Source: Gammaproteobacteria bacterium
GTDB lineage: Bacteria; Pseudomonadota; Gammaproteobacteria; Xanthomonadales; Wenzhouxiangellaceae
DNA: 64,000 nt
Direction: 5' to 3'
Assembly: GCA_003567685.1 (NCBI GenBank)
Contig: PWYW01000029.1
Location: 1 to 64,000, forward strand
In this document: positions 11,687 through 21,971 of the stretch, in pieces
How the letters are laid out: each line of letters starts with the position of its first letter
Position numbering within the stretch: position 1 is the first letter of the stretch
The notes under the pieces: generated by a model
The model's input: the letters and a program-made list of their open reading frames with translations, nothing else
Told to the model about the DNA's origin: nothing
Databases searched by the model: none
Made by a program: the position numbers and the translations under genes

Positions 11687-13515
11687 TGCGCTGCCTGCCG
11701 GCGCCGACGAATCCAGATTATCAGTGCCAAAGCGGTCACCAGCAGGGGCATGGCCGCAATGTTGACCGCCTTGACGCGCGCACCCAGCGCTTCGATGTCC
11801 TGGTCCAGTTCACGCCTGACCTGGCGCAGCTGCTGGCGTATTTCCAGCCGCTGAGCCATGAACCGATCAATTTCGGCTTCCTGCTCATCACTGAGAATGG
11901 TTAAATCGGCATCAGCTCGGGTCTGCTGAATTTCACCCAGACGGCGCTCGGTTTCGGCCAGTTCGGCCTCCAGACGCTGCTCGGTGGCCAGCAAGCGCTG
12001 CTCGGCCTCGCGGCGCAGGGCATCGACCAGAGTAAAGGGGCGCGAGCTGATGGCACGGCTGCGGACACTGATCAGATCAGCGTTGCCGATCAGATTGTCG
12101 ATCGCATTGATGACGAAATCGCCATTGCTGGCGAAGGGGTCCAGCAACGTCGTGCCGAAGACACGCTGCCGCTGGACCCAGTAGCGATCAGCCAGCAAGT
12201 CGGTATCGGCCACTGCAATCAGGTGAACTTCACCCTGTTCGGGAGCGCCGTTACCCGGGAAGGCGGATGACACCGAACCCTGGAAACGTGCCGCCAGAAC
12301 GAATGATTCACCGGTCGGCGCCAGTTCGGCAGCCAGATCGTTGGGGTCTTCGAGAAAACGCAGACGTTCGGTATCCAGCCGCCCCGAGCGCGGCGACGAC
12401 AACAGCAAAGGCTGCATGGCCAGGCCGCTGCCCTCTGACAGGCGAAAATGGCCGCTGCTGGCCAGGTTGACCGCGTCGAGTTCTGCCGTGACGACATCAC
12501 TGCGATCCATGTATTGACGAGTCACGCCAATGATTCCGGGATGGCGAACCGGCGCCATTCCGGCTTGCAGGGTGACCTGCAGCGCCTGGCCTAGATCGCC
12601 GACGAACTCATCACTGAGAAACTCGATACCCCAGGCCCCAAACAAAGGCTCCAGCGTTGAGTCTCGTTCGGTGGCGACGGCGGCCATGGCGTCGAAGGGA
12701 TCACGCCCGGTATCACTTTCAGCCTGCGGATCGACAAAAACCAGCAATCGTCCACCGTCCAGCGCGAAGCGGTCGATGGCTTGCAGAAGCGGCTCGGACA
12801 AATCGCGCGGATGGACCAGAACCAGGACGTCGAGTCCGTCCGGTATCGTCTCGTCACGGCGGCTAATGGTTGCCACATCAAACAACTGCTCGATCTGCTC
12901 ATGAATGACCCACTGCTCGGTACCCTGGCCGGTCCGCGGATCGGCCTGGCCCTGCAGCGGCAACCCGCTGATCAAACCGACGCGGGGTTGAACGGGGCGT
13001 GAGAGCAAATGAACCATGCGGGCCAGTTCGTACTCCAGGAACGGTTCACGCGCCGGGGACAGGAACGGCAGCACCTCAACGCCGTCCAGCAGGTTGGTGC
13101 CGACCAGGCCGAGGTAAAGCGTTTCCTCGCCACGTCCAGTTGGAATGGCTTCCAAACCGAACAAGGCCGCTCGGTCTTCCTGATCAGAAAACGGCCTGGG
13201 GTCGACCCGTTCGATCACCAGGCGGCCACCTGACCGATTCGCCATTTCCTCCAGCAGCTCTTCAACGCGACGGGCAAAGGCACGTACCTGGGGAAACTCC
13301 CGGCTGCTCTCTTCACTGAAATAGAGGGACAAGGTAACCGGCTCTTCAATGGAACCGAGCAGCGACAAGGTGCCGGGGCTGAGCGTATAAAGCCGGTTTT
13401 CCGTCAGGTCAACCCGGGCACCAGTGAACAGGTTCTGGTTGAGCATGGCCAGGGCCAGAAACAGCAGGGCCAACAAAACCAGCGCACTGAGGGACGTCCA
13501 ATGCTTCAACATCAA
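11662..13515 (-). CDS. GldG-like auxiliary ABC component
   Basis: 617 aa; TM at both ends, LTENRLYTLSPGTLSLLGSIEEPVTLSLYFS and GGRLLVFVDPQAE are typical of GldG family. Confidence 0.82.
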   Translation of the reverse strand: MMLKHWTSLSALVLLALLFLALAMLNQNLFTGARVDLTENRLYTLSPGTLSLLGSIEEPVTLSLYFSEESSREFPQVRAFARRVEELLEEMANRSGGRLVIERVDPRPFSDQEDRAALFGLEAIPTGRGEETLYLGLVGTNLLDGVEVLPFLSPAREPFLEYELARMVHLLSRPVQPRVGLISGLPLQGQADPRTGQGTEQWVIHEQIEQLFDVATISRRDETIPDGLDVLVLVHPRDLSEPLLQAIDRFALDGGRLLVFVDPQAESDTGRDPFDAMAAVATERDSTLEPLFGAWGIEFLSDEFVGDLGQALQVTLQAGMAPVRHPGIIGVTRQYMDRSDVVTAELDAVNLASSGHFRLSEGSGLAMQPLLLSSPRSGRLDTERLRFLEDPNDLAAELAPTGESFVLAARFQGSVSSAFPGNGAPEQGEVHLIAVADTDLLADRYWVQRQRVFGTTLLDPFASNGDFVINAIDNLIGNADLISVRSRAISSRPFTLVDALRREAEQRLLATEQRLEAELAETERRLGEIQQTRADADLTILSDEQEAEIDRFMAQRLEIRQQLRQVRRELDQDIEALGARVKAVNIAAMPLLVTALALIIWIRRRRQAAQWRERASS

Positions 13516-14246
13516 TTGGCCTTCTTCATTTCCAGAACGATTCGGTTGGCGAACAGCCAGATCGAGATCACCAACAGGAAGTAAAAGACATCACGCAGAT
13601 CGATCACGCCACGTGAAAGCGCGCCGAAACGCTGCAGAAAGCTGAACCCGGCAATCGCATCGACCATGCTTTGAGGCAGCCAGCCACGGAACACGTCAAG
13701 CACCATTGGCAGACCCGACAGCAAAAAGAGAAAGCACACCACCACGGCCAGAATGAAGGCGATCACCTGGTTACGCGTTGCTGCCGACAGGCAGGCACTG
13801 ATCGCCAGGAAGGCACCCGCCATCAGCCAACTGCCCAGGTAGGCGGCCACGATAACGCCGTTATCCGGCTCGCCCAGCACGTTGACGGTGATCCAAACCG
13901 GAAACGTCAACGCCAGCGCCAGGCCAATGAACAACCAGGCGGCCAGGAATTTTCCCAGTACCGCCTGGCCGGTACTGATGGGCAAGGTCAGCAGCAGTTC
14001 AATCGACCCGGACTTTCGCTCCTCGGCCCACAGCCGCATGCCGATGGCGGGCACCAGGAAAAGATAGAGCCAGGGATGAAAATGGAAAAACGGTTCGAGG
14101 TCAGCAATTTCCCGTTCGAAAAACCCGCCCAGGTAGAAGGTGAAACTGGCCGACATCAGCAAATAAATGACGATGAACACATAGGCGACTGGCGTTGCAA
14201 AATAGGCTGCCAGCTCTCGTCGCAAAATGACCAGGACGTTGTTCAT
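13512..14246 (-). CDS. ABC transporter permease (GldF-like)
   Basis: 244 aa, six predicted TM segments; RLWAEERKSGSIELLLTLPIS; overlaps neighbours by 4 nt. Confidence 0.87.
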   Translation of the reverse strand: MNNVLVILRRELAAYFATPVAYVFIVIYLLMSASFTFYLGGFFEREIADLEPFFHFHPWLYLFLVPAIGMRLWAEERKSGSIELLLTLPISTGQAVLGKFLAAWLFIGLALALTFPVWITVNVLGEPDNGVIVAAYLGSWLMAGAFLAISACLSAATRNQVIAFILAVVVCFLFLLSGLPMVLDVFRGWLPQSMVDAIAGFSFLQRFGALSRGVIDLRDVFYFLLVISIWLFANRIVLEMKKAN

Positions 14247-15166
14247 GCGCTGATTCCTCCGCTGGTCACCCGGCGGAAAACTTCATCCAGCCTCCCGGCC
14301 TCATATTCGAGCTGGTCGACCGCCCAGCCTTGTTCATGGATTACTCGACTGACTGCCTCGAAAAGACCGGGCTGACTGGACGGGAAAACGGTCAGTCGAC
14401 CGCGCCTGACCTCGACTTCGGCCGATTCCGCCAGCGCGCCCAGGCGCGAGGCCGCTTCTTCGACGTTTGGCAGGGACAGGCTGACCGCACCATGGTAACG
14501 AGAGCGCCGCAGCAGCCCCTGGGGCGTGTCGTCCACGACCAGACGGCCGCGCGCGATAATCATGGTCCGGTTACATAGCGCTTCGACCTCTTCAAGAATG
14601 TGGGTCGAGACAATGATGATCTTGTCGGCCGCCATGTTCCGGATAAGACGACGGACCTCGTGTTTCTGGTTCGGGTCGAGACCATCCGTAGGTTCATCAA
14701 GCAGCAAAGCCGGCGGATCATGCAAGATGGCCTGGGCCAGGCCGACCCGTCGCTTGAAACCCTTCGACAAGGTGTCGATGGTCTGCCCCATGACCTCGGT
14801 CAGAGACAGACGATCCACCACCTCGGCAATTCGCTTGCGCCTGTCCACTCCGTGCAGCCCCCGGGCATCGGCAATGAATTCGAGGAACCGCAGCACTGAT
14901 AGCTCGCCGTAAAGCGGCGCGCCCTCCGGGAGGTAGCCCAGCAGGCGCCGAGCCGCCATCGCCTCTCCCTGGATATCGTGACCGAAAATTGCCGCCGTGC
15001 CCGAACTGGGCGTCAGAAAACCGGTGAGCATTTTCATGGTCGTGGATTTGCCCGCGCCATTGGGCCCAAGCAAACCCAGAACGGTTCCGGGCTCAATGGA
15101 AAAATCAATGCGATCGACGGCGAGCAGGTCACCGAATCGCCGGCTGAGGGCTTTGGCTTCAATCAT
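14243..15166 (-). CDS. ABC transporter ATP-binding protein (GldA-like)
   Basis: Walker A GPNGAGKST, LSKGFKRRVGLAQAILHDPPALLLDEPTDGLDPNQ. Confidence 0.94.
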   Translation of the reverse strand: MIEAKALSRRFGDLLAVDRIDFSIEPGTVLGLLGPNGAGKSTTMKMLTGFLTPSSGTAAIFGHDIQGEAMAARRLLGYLPEGAPLYGELSVLRFLEFIADARGLHGVDRRKRIAEVVDRLSLTEVMGQTIDTLSKGFKRRVGLAQAILHDPPALLLDEPTDGLDPNQKHEVRRLIRNMAADKIIIVSTHILEEVEALCNRTMIIARGRLVVDDTPQGLLRRSRYHGAVSLSLPNVEEAASRLGALAESAEVEVRRGRLTVFPSSQPGLFEAVSRVIHEQGWAVDQLEYEAGRLDEVFRRVTSGGISA

Positions 15167-15370
15167 GGTGAATCAAGCGTACTCTTTTTGGCACTCTTCG
15201 GGTGGTTTGTTGACGCCCTTGGGACTTTCCAACCATGACAGAGGTTCCCGACTACTTTCAACCAGGCGAGAAACGCGTTAGCTTATAGGATTGACGACAA
15301 CCGCCACTTACATGCTTCGACAAACCCGTTCAAACCCGGGCCGGCGCAGGAACACCGGACAGCCCAGCTG

Positions 15371-16447
15371 ATGCAGGCCAGGATTCTCGATACTTTGCCG
15401 GATCGGCTGCTTGATCAGCCCGCTCAGGAACTCCATCGTTTTCTGGACGGGCCCACGCTGATTCATCTGCCCGGACGCAACCCCCAACCGTTGGTTGTCT
15501 CGGTGCTGCAACACGGCAATGAAACCTCGGGTTGGGATGCCGTCAGGCGCTTGCTGAAGGGACGATATGCGCGCGACCAGCTACCGCGTAGCCTGCTGCT
15601 GTTGATTGGCAATGTCCGTGCAGCGGCTCGTGGCATGCGCCACCTCGCAGACCAGCCCGACTTCAATCGATGCTGGCCCGGCTCACGTGGACCGGAGACG
15701 ATCTGGCACCGCCTGTTTTCGCAAATTACCCGGCATGTCCAGCGGTCACAGCCATTCGCCTGTATCGATGTGCATAACAACACCGGCCAGAACCCGCATT
15801 ACGCCGCGGTCAACCAGATCGAAGCCCAGCGGCTGCATCTGGCCAGTCTGTTTTCAAAAACAGTGGTTTATTTCACCGAACCTGCTGGCGTTCAGTCGAT
15901 GGCGTTCGGCCGTTTTGCGCCGGCCGTTACGCTGGAATGCGGCCTGGCTGCGGAACGTGACGGCACCGACCATGCCATGACCTACCTCGACCAGGTCCTC
16001 CACCTCGACAGCCTGCCCAATCAGGTTCCAGAACCAGACCGTCTTGAATTGTTCGAAATGTTCGCCACCGTAAAGGTCGCGCAAGGCATCGATTTCGACT
16101 TCCAGGGTCAGGCCAGCGATTTGCGCTTCCCGGCAGATCTCGACCGTTACAATTTCCGCGAGATTGCCCGTGGGACCTCGCTAGCCAGCTATGACCCCGC
16201 GCTGGGCAGCGCCGCGCTTCTGGCCGAAGGTCATGATGGCCGAGACTTGAGCCAAGACTGTTTCAGCATTGAAGGCAACCAGATTCGGACGCGGCGACCG
16301 TTGATGCCGGCCATGCTGACCACCGATGAGTACGTCGTCCGCAATGACTGTCTCTGCTATTTCATGGAGAGGCTCTGTGTCGAACAGCGGGTTTCACCCG
16401 ATCAGACGCGGCCAGAACCCGCTGCTCTCCCGGAAAGCGAGCCATGA
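15371..16447 (+). CDS. M14-family succinylglutamate desuccinylase/aspartoacylase-like protein
   Basis: 358 aa; VVSVLQHGNETSGWDAVRRLL with HxxE zinc motif, CIDVHNNTGQNPHYAAV. Confidence 0.8.
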   Translation: MQARILDTLPDRLLDQPAQELHRFLDGPTLIHLPGRNPQPLVVSVLQHGNETSGWDAVRRLLKGRYARDQLPRSLLLLIGNVRAAARGMRHLADQPDFNRCWPGSRGPETIWHRLFSQITRHVQRSQPFACIDVHNNTGQNPHYAAVNQIEAQRLHLASLFSKTVVYFTEPAGVQSMAFGRFAPAVTLECGLAAERDGTDHAMTYLDQVLHLDSLPNQVPEPDRLELFEMFATVKVAQGIDFDFQGQASDLRFPADLDRYNFREIARGTSLASYDPALGSAALLAEGHDGRDLSQDCFSIEGNQIRTRRPLMPAMLTTDEYVVRNDCLCYFMERLCVEQRVSPDQTRPEPAALPESEP

Positions 16448-17052
16448 GTTCATCCGAGTCACCGTCGGTTGCCCTGGTTCTAAGGCTTTTCTTCAAAGGG
16501 CTGGCAACCATCATCCCGATTGCCTTGACACTGATTATTGTCTTCTGGCTGGCTGGCCTGGCTGAAAGCGGCTTTGGCAGTGTCCTCCAGGCCGTGCTGC
16601 CGGAATCCTGGTACATCCGGGGAATGGGCCTGGTGCTGGGCGTGGTGGCCGTCATCGCCATCGGTCTGCTCAGCCAGGTATACCTGTTCCGCGCCCTGAT
16701 CGAATTCGGGGAAAGTATTCTCGATCGCATGCCGGTGGTCAAATCCGTCTACCGGGCAACGAAGGATTTCGTCGAATATTTCTCCGGCGGCGATGATAAA
16801 CGCTTCAACCAGGTGGTGATGGTCCGACATCCCACGCTGGGGATGGGCATGCTGGGTTTTATCACGCGCGAAGATTTCGACAGTCTGCCATTTGGCGAGG
16901 ATGGAGAAGTGGGCGTGTATCTGCCGCTCAGCTATCAGATTGCCGGTTACACGATCTTCGTGCCGCGCGAATGGTGCGAGCCGGTCGATATGCCGTTCGA
17001 AGATGCTGTCAGGCTCATCCTGACCGCCGCCATGACCCGCCGCGGCGGCTGA
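16444..17052 (+). CDS. DUF502 family membrane protein
   Basis: 202 aa; two TM segments then SILDRMPVVKSVYRATKDFVEYFSG, typical of DUF502. Confidence 0.88.
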   Translation: MSSSESPSVALVLRLFFKGLATIIPIALTLIIVFWLAGLAESGFGSVLQAVLPESWYIRGMGLVLGVVAVIAIGLLSQVYLFRALIEFGESILDRMPVVKSVYRATKDFVEYFSGGDDKRFNQVVMVRHPTLGMGMLGFITREDFDSLPFGEDGEVGVYLPLSYQIAGYTIFVPREWCEPVDMPFEDAVRLILTAAMTRRGG

Positions 17053-17113
17053 CAATTACCAAGGCATCTACCAGGACATTCCTATTCAAGGTCACTGACC
17101 GCGCAGACCCGGA

Positions 17114-17150
17114 GACCGCCAGGAAGTCTCGGAGGAATTTCCTGGCGGTC
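17114..17150. terminator. 12-bp perfect stem-loop in convergent intergenic space (possible bidirectional terminator)
   Basis: GACCGCCAGGAA at 17114-17125 pairs with TTCCTGGCGGTC at 17139-17150; no strong T-tract. Confidence 0.45.
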
Positions 17151-17193
17151 CTTGCGCCTTTGCGGTTAGCCGATCTTTTGATCCCGCCGGTGA

Positions 17194-18315
17194 TCAGCGC
17201 TCGTCGATGGCAGGAACCGAACGGTCTTCCGGACCGATGTAATCGGCACTGGGACGAATGATGCGATTGTTGGCACGCTGCTCCATGATGTGAGCTGCCC
17301 AGCCGGTCAACCGCGACATCACGAAAATGGGCGTGAAGAGACCCGTCGGAATCCCCATGAAGTGGTAGGCCGACGCATGGAAGAAGTCGGCATTGGCGAA
17401 CAGACGCTTTTCGTCCCACAGGATGCGCTCGACTTCTTCCGAGACCGGGAACAGCACCGTATCGCCCACTTCGGCCGCCAGCTTGCGCGACCACTCGCGA
17501 ATGATGGCGTTACGCGGATCCTTCTCGCGATAGACCGCATGGCCAAAGCCCATGATCTTTTCCTTGGCCGCCAGCATCCGGTGCACGTCCTCGCGCGCTT
17601 CCTCGACCGAGCCGTACTTCTCGAGCATGGCCATGGCCATTTCGTTGGCACCGCCGTGCAACGGGCCACGCAGGGAACCGATGGCGCCGGTCACGCAGGA
17701 ATGCATGTCCGACAGGGTAGAAGCACACACCCGCGCGGTGAAGGTCGAAGCGTTGAATTCATGCTCGGCATACAAGATCAGCGAAACGTCCATCACCCGG
17801 GCATGCAGCTCGGCCGCCTTTTTGCCATGCAACAAGTGCAGAAAGTGGCCGCCGATGCCGTCGTCGTCGGTCTCCACGTCGATGCGCACGCCGTCGTGGC
17901 TGTATCGATACCAGTAGGTAATCATGGACGGGAATGTCGCCAGCAGACGATCGGCAACATCCTGCTGGTTTTCGAAACCGCCTTCCTGCTCCAGGTTGCC
18001 CAGCACCGAGCAGCCGGTACGCATCACGTCCATCGGGTGGGCGCTGGCCGGAATGCGCTCGAGCACTTCCTTCAGGGCGGCCGGCAAGCCGCGCAGCGAT
18101 TTCAGGCGCGCGGTGTAGGCGGCCAGCTCATCACGGTTGGGCAGATGGCCCTTGAGGATCAGGTGGGCGACTTCGTTGAAGCTGGCCTTCTCGGCCAACT
18201 CGTCAACCGCGTAGCCGCGGTAGCGCAGGCTGTTGCCGGTTGCACCAACGGTGCAAATGGCAGTCTGGCCGGCGGATTGTCCTCGCAGGCCCGCTCCGGT
18301 GTTCTTCTCTGTCAT
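17194..18315 (-). CDS. prpC: 2-methylcitrate synthase
   Basis: 373 aa; [37 protein letters not shown]; adjacent to prpB. Confidence 0.95.
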   Translation of the reverse strand: MTEKNTGAGLRGQSAGQTAICTVGATGNSLRYRGYAVDELAEKASFNEVAHLILKGHLPNRDELAAYTARLKSLRGLPAALKEVLERIPASAHPMDVMRTGCSVLGNLEQEGGFENQQDVADRLLATFPSMITYWYRYSHDGVRIDVETDDDGIGGHFLHLLHGKKAAELHARVMDVSLILYAEHEFNASTFTARVCASTLSDMHSCVTGAIGSLRGPLHGGANEMAMAMLEKYGSVEEAREDVHRMLAAKEKIMGFGHAVYREKDPRNAIIREWSRKLAAEVGDTVLFPVSEEVERILWDEKRLFANADFFHASAYHFMGIPTGLFTPIFVMSRLTGWAAHIMEQRANNRIIRPSADYIGPEDRSVPAIDER

Positions 18316-19196
18316 TCCGAATCCTTTGTAAACAGTTGGTCCAGCTTGTTCTCGAAATCGTGGTAGCCCAGCGCCTCATACAGATCGGCGCGGGTCTGCA
18401 TGCGGTCAATCACGTCACGCTGATGCCCGTTCGCGGCAATCGAGGCGTAGACCGCGACCGCGGCCTGGCTCATTGCACGGAAAGCGCTCAACGGGTAAAG
18501 CACCATGCCGGCACCGGCTTCGCGCAGTTCATCCACCGAGAAAAGTGGCGTTTTGCCGAATTCGGTGATGTTGGCCAGGATGGGAACCGGAACGGCCTCT
18601 GAAAACGCCTTGAATTCCTCCAGGGTGTGCAGTGCCTCGGCAAAGATCATGTCGGCTCCGGCCTCGACATAGCGATTGGCGCGGTCGATGGCGGCACTCA
18701 TGCCCTCCATGGCGTGGGCATCGGTCCTGGCCATGAACACAAAGCTGTCATCGTGGCGAGCGTCGACCGCTGCGCGCACCCGGTCGACCATCTCCTCGGG
18801 ACTCACCAACGCCTTGTTTGGACGGTGACCACAGCGCTTGGCCTGAACCTGATCCTCCAGATGGACGGCGGCCACACCGGCACGTTCCATCTCGCGAATG
18901 GTGCGGGCAATGTTGAAAGCCCCCCCCCAGCCAGTGTCGATATCCACCAGCAGCGGTAATTCGCAACGGCCCGTGATCCGGCGTGCATCCTCGACCACAT
19001 CGGCCAGTTGAGTGATGCCCAGATCCGGCAGACCGAAAGAGGCGTTGGCAACGCCCGCCCCGGATAGGTAAATGGCCTGATGACCAGCCCGTTCAGCCAG
19101 GACGGCGGTGTAAGCGTTGATGGTTCCAACGATTTGCAACGGTGGCTGATCGGCCACCAGCTGCCTGAATCGGGCACCAGGAGAGTGCTTGGACAT
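18312..19196 (-). CDS. prpB: Methylisocitrate lyase
   Basis: 294 aa; [21 protein letters not shown] and [11 protein letters not shown] (KKCGH-type active-site motif). Confidence 0.95.
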   Translation of the reverse strand: MSKHSPGARFRQLVADQPPLQIVGTINAYTAVLAERAGHQAIYLSGAGVANASFGLPDLGITQLADVVEDARRITGRCELPLLVDIDTGWGGAFNIARTIREMERAGVAAVHLEDQVQAKRCGHRPNKALVSPEEMVDRVRAAVDARHDDSFVFMARTDAHAMEGMSAAIDRANRYVEAGADMIFAEALHTLEEFKAFSEAVPVPILANITEFGKTPLFSVDELREAGAGMVLYPLSAFRAMSQAAVAVYASIAANGHQRDVIDRMQTRADLYEALGYHDFENKLDQLFTKDSE

Positions 19197-19246
19197 GGGC
19201 GCAAAGTTCCGTACGAAAGATAACGCCTCAGTTTACACAAAAAAAA

Positions 19247-19272
19247 AGCGGTGCCGCCAAGACGACACCGCT
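19247..19272 (-). terminator. Intrinsic terminator (minus strand) between the FAD oxidoreductase and prpB
   Basis: Minus strand: AGCGGTG ... CACCGCT followed by a long T-run. Confidence 0.75.
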
Positions 19273-19413
19273 CAAGCCCTCTTTATGACGAAACCCAAGG
19301 GGAGGTTTCCAACAGTGCGTCCTTCCAGCAAAGGAACGCCCTACCAGCCAAGAGGTGTTTGCAGTTTGCATGAACCAGCTGCGGAGCGAATCAGTAAAAA
19401 CTCTCCGCGACAA

Positions 19414-20754
19414 CTAAGAGATTTCTTGGTCATCTAGGATTTTTCTTAGCTTTTGATCGCGATACCAGTCCCTGGCCTGCAAGGACCAGTAACGCAGCTG
19501 AACCGCCAGGCGGCCGGCGACCCCGCCTGCCCATTGTGGCTGCCAGAACTGAAAGGCGTTCAGGCGTGTCGAATCGCCGTCCAGGGCTTCGGCAATGACG
19601 TGTCCGGCCAGCGTGGTTGGTGCCATGCCATGGCCGCCAAACGCCAAAGCATGGAACAGCCCTCGCTCGGTTTCACCCAGCAGGGGCATCTGGTGGCGGG
19701 CATAACTCATCCAACCGCCCCAGGCATAGTCAAAATTGACCGTGGAAAGACTCGGAAAGACTCGCGCCAAATCGGCTCTCAACAGCCTGCGAATGGCATC
19801 GGGCGAACGATCAGCAATCGAAATCCGGCCTCCCCAAAGCAGCCGCTGCTCTGCCAGGGGGCGGTAATAATCAAAGGCAAAGCGGTTGTCGTACACCGCG
19901 ACACCGCTGGGAAGCGTCCTCGCCAGACACTTTCCCAGGGGCTCGGTCACAGCGATGTAGGTAGCGATGGGTTGTAGGGCCCGTTGAACACGCGGAAACA
20001 GCCGGCGGTCGTATCCGCCAGTTGCCAACACGACCCGGTCGCAATCAACTGGTCCACTGCCCGTTTCCAAACGCCAACCATTTTTGCCCCGTTCCAGGGC
20101 CAACACGGGGCATTCCTCGAACAGCACGCCGCCGTGCTGACGGAAATGGTCGGAAAGCCCGCGAACATAGGCCAGCGGATTGAAATGGAAACTCCCTGGC
20201 TCCAGCAAGCCACCGCCGTAGCGCGGGCTTCGAACATGGGTCGGCATCTGATCCGGGGAGACAGGCAAAAGCTCAAAATCAAGGTCCTCCATCCAGCGCT
20301 GGCGCTGTCGCTCCAGCGCTGAAGGATCATCAAACCAATCGGCCAACAGAACACCGGCTGGGTTGAACTGGCAGTCAATCGCCAGTGTCTCGACATTACT
20401 GCGGATCTGTTGAACGGCTTCTCGCGTCCAGCCGTGCAAGCGACGAGCTTCATGCCGGCCTACCTGGGCAATCAGCGCTTCGGGGCCCAGTGAATAACCA
20501 GCAAAGACAAAGCCTCCATTCCGACCGCTGGCACCCGCGCCAACCCGACCCATCTCGAAAAGGGCGACCGGGCCGAGCCCCCGGCGCTGGGCCTCGAAAG
20601 CCGCACTCAAGCCCGCCAACCCTGCCCCGATTACCGCAACGGGATAGCGCCGTTTCAAGTAACCGTTTGGACCCCGGATGCCGATGGATTCCCGACTGTC
20701 GGGCCGGGATTCGTACCAGCTCAAACCCGGCCAACGTTGCTCGATTCTGCTCAT
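19414..20754 (-). CDS. FAD-dependent oxidoreductase (DAO family, PuuB-like)
   Basis: From MSRIEQRWPGLSWYESRPD; PVAVIGAGLAGLSAAFEA dinucleotide fold; ALAFGGHGMAPTTLAGHVIAEAL. The track ORF start at 20892 is probably too long. Confidence 0.87.
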   Translation of the reverse strand: MSRIEQRWPGLSWYESRPDSRESIGIRGPNGYLKRRYPVAVIGAGLAGLSAAFEAQRRGLGPVALFEMGRVGAGASGRNGGFVFAGYSLGPEALIAQVGRHEARRLHGWTREAVQQIRSNVETLAIDCQFNPAGVLLADWFDDPSALERQRQRWMEDLDFELLPVSPDQMPTHVRSPRYGGGLLEPGSFHFNPLAYVRGLSDHFRQHGGVLFEECPVLALERGKNGWRLETGSGPVDCDRVVLATGGYDRRLFPRVQRALQPIATYIAVTEPLGKCLARTLPSGVAVYDNRFAFDYYRPLAEQRLLWGGRISIADRSPDAIRRLLRADLARVFPSLSTVNFDYAWGGWMSYARHQMPLLGETERGLFHALAFGGHGMAPTTLAGHVIAEALDGDSTRLNAFQFWQPQWAGGVAGRLAVQLRYWSLQARDWYRDQKLRKILDDQEIS

Positions 20755-20817
20755 GGACTCTCCATTGGCTGGTGCTACACTTTTAGGAGTTTTTTTGCCA
20801 AAATGCGGAGTTATTCC

Positions 20818-21618
20818 ATGGGTAAATCTACGAAATACGAAGCCAAGATACCCGACGAAAATGGCATCATCTCCTACAACGACGATGAACATGCCGTTTG
20901 GTCAGACTTGTACGCGCGTCAGATCAAGATCATTGACGGGCGCGCCTGCCAGGAATTCCAGGATGGGCTGGAGATTCTGAATCTCCCTCAAGATCGCATT
21001 CCCCAGCCTCGCGAAGTCTCCAAAACCCTGATGGAACGAACCGGCTGGCAAGTCGAACCGGTGCCGGCGCTGATCAACTTTGACCGATTTTTCAAACTGC
21101 TGGCGGAAAAAAAATTTCCCGCCGCTTCCTTCATCCGTAGCCGTGAAGAGATGGACTATCTGCAGGAGCCGGATATCTTTCATGAAATCTTCGGCCACAC
21201 AGCCATGCTTACCCATCAGGCATTCGCCGACTTCACCGAAGCCTACGGTAAAGCCGGCGTCAAGGCCAGCAAGCAGGAACGCGTATTTCTGGCAAGACTC
21301 TACTGGTTCACGGTGGAGTTCGGCATGCTGCAAACCACTGATGGCGTGAAAATTTACGGCGGCGGCATTGCCTCATCGCCGGGAGAAACCTTGTATTCGA
21401 TGGAAAGTCCGGAGCCTATTCGGCGTCCGTTCGACCCAATCGATGCGCTGAGAACGCCCTACCGCATCGACATTTATCAAACCGTGTATTACATCCTCGA
21501 CCGGATGGATGATCTGTTCGATCTCGCCCGGGCCGACCTCCTGTCTCTGATCAGGGAAGCGCGTGCCCTCGGCCAGTTCGAACCCACCTACCCGCCCAAA
21601 GAAAAGGAAGCCGCCTGA
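20818..21618 (+). CDS. phhA: Phenylalanine-4-hydroxylase
   Basis: MGKSTKYEAKIPDENGIISYNDDEHAVW...; EPDIFHEIFGHTAMLTH iron-binding His region; followed by phhB. Confidence 0.96.
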   Translation: MGKSTKYEAKIPDENGIISYNDDEHAVWSDLYARQIKIIDGRACQEFQDGLEILNLPQDRIPQPREVSKTLMERTGWQVEPVPALINFDRFFKLLAEKKFPAASFIRSREEMDYLQEPDIFHEIFGHTAMLTHQAFADFTEAYGKAGVKASKQERVFLARLYWFTVEFGMLQTTDGVKIYGGGIASSPGETLYSMESPEPIRRPFDPIDALRTPYRIDIYQTVYYILDRMDDLFDLARADLLSLIREARALGQFEPTYPPKEKEAA

Positions 21619-21620
21619 CC

Positions 21621-21971
21621 ATGAGCACCGCCAATACCGATCAACTGACCGAGAAAAAATGCCTTCCTTGCGAAGGCGGCACCGACCCCTTGGGTCGTGA
21701 GCGGGTGGCCACCCTGCTGGCCCAGGTGCCTGGCTGGCAGGTCAGCGACGATGGCAAGAAAATCTATCGCCGCTTCGAATTCAAGGGCTTCTACAAAACC
21801 ATGGCTTTCATCAACGCGATGGCGTGGATCGCCAACCAGGAGGCCCATCACCCGGACTTCGAAGCCGGCTATAACTTCTGCCTGGTCCACTTCACCACGC
21901 ACGCGATCGATGGCCTTAGCGAGAACGATTTCATCTGCGCCGCCAAGCTGAACAAGCTGCTCGATGACTGA
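21621..21971 (+). CDS. phhB: 4a-hydroxytetrahydrobiopterin dehydratase
   Basis: 116 aa; MAWIANQEAHHPDFEAGYNFCLVHFTTHAIDGLSENDF. Confidence 0.96.
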   Translation: MSTANTDQLTEKKCLPCEGGTDPLGRERVATLLAQVPGWQVSDDGKKIYRRFEFKGFYKTMAFINAMAWIANQEAHHPDFEAGYNFCLVHFTTHAIDGLSENDFICAAKLNKLLDD

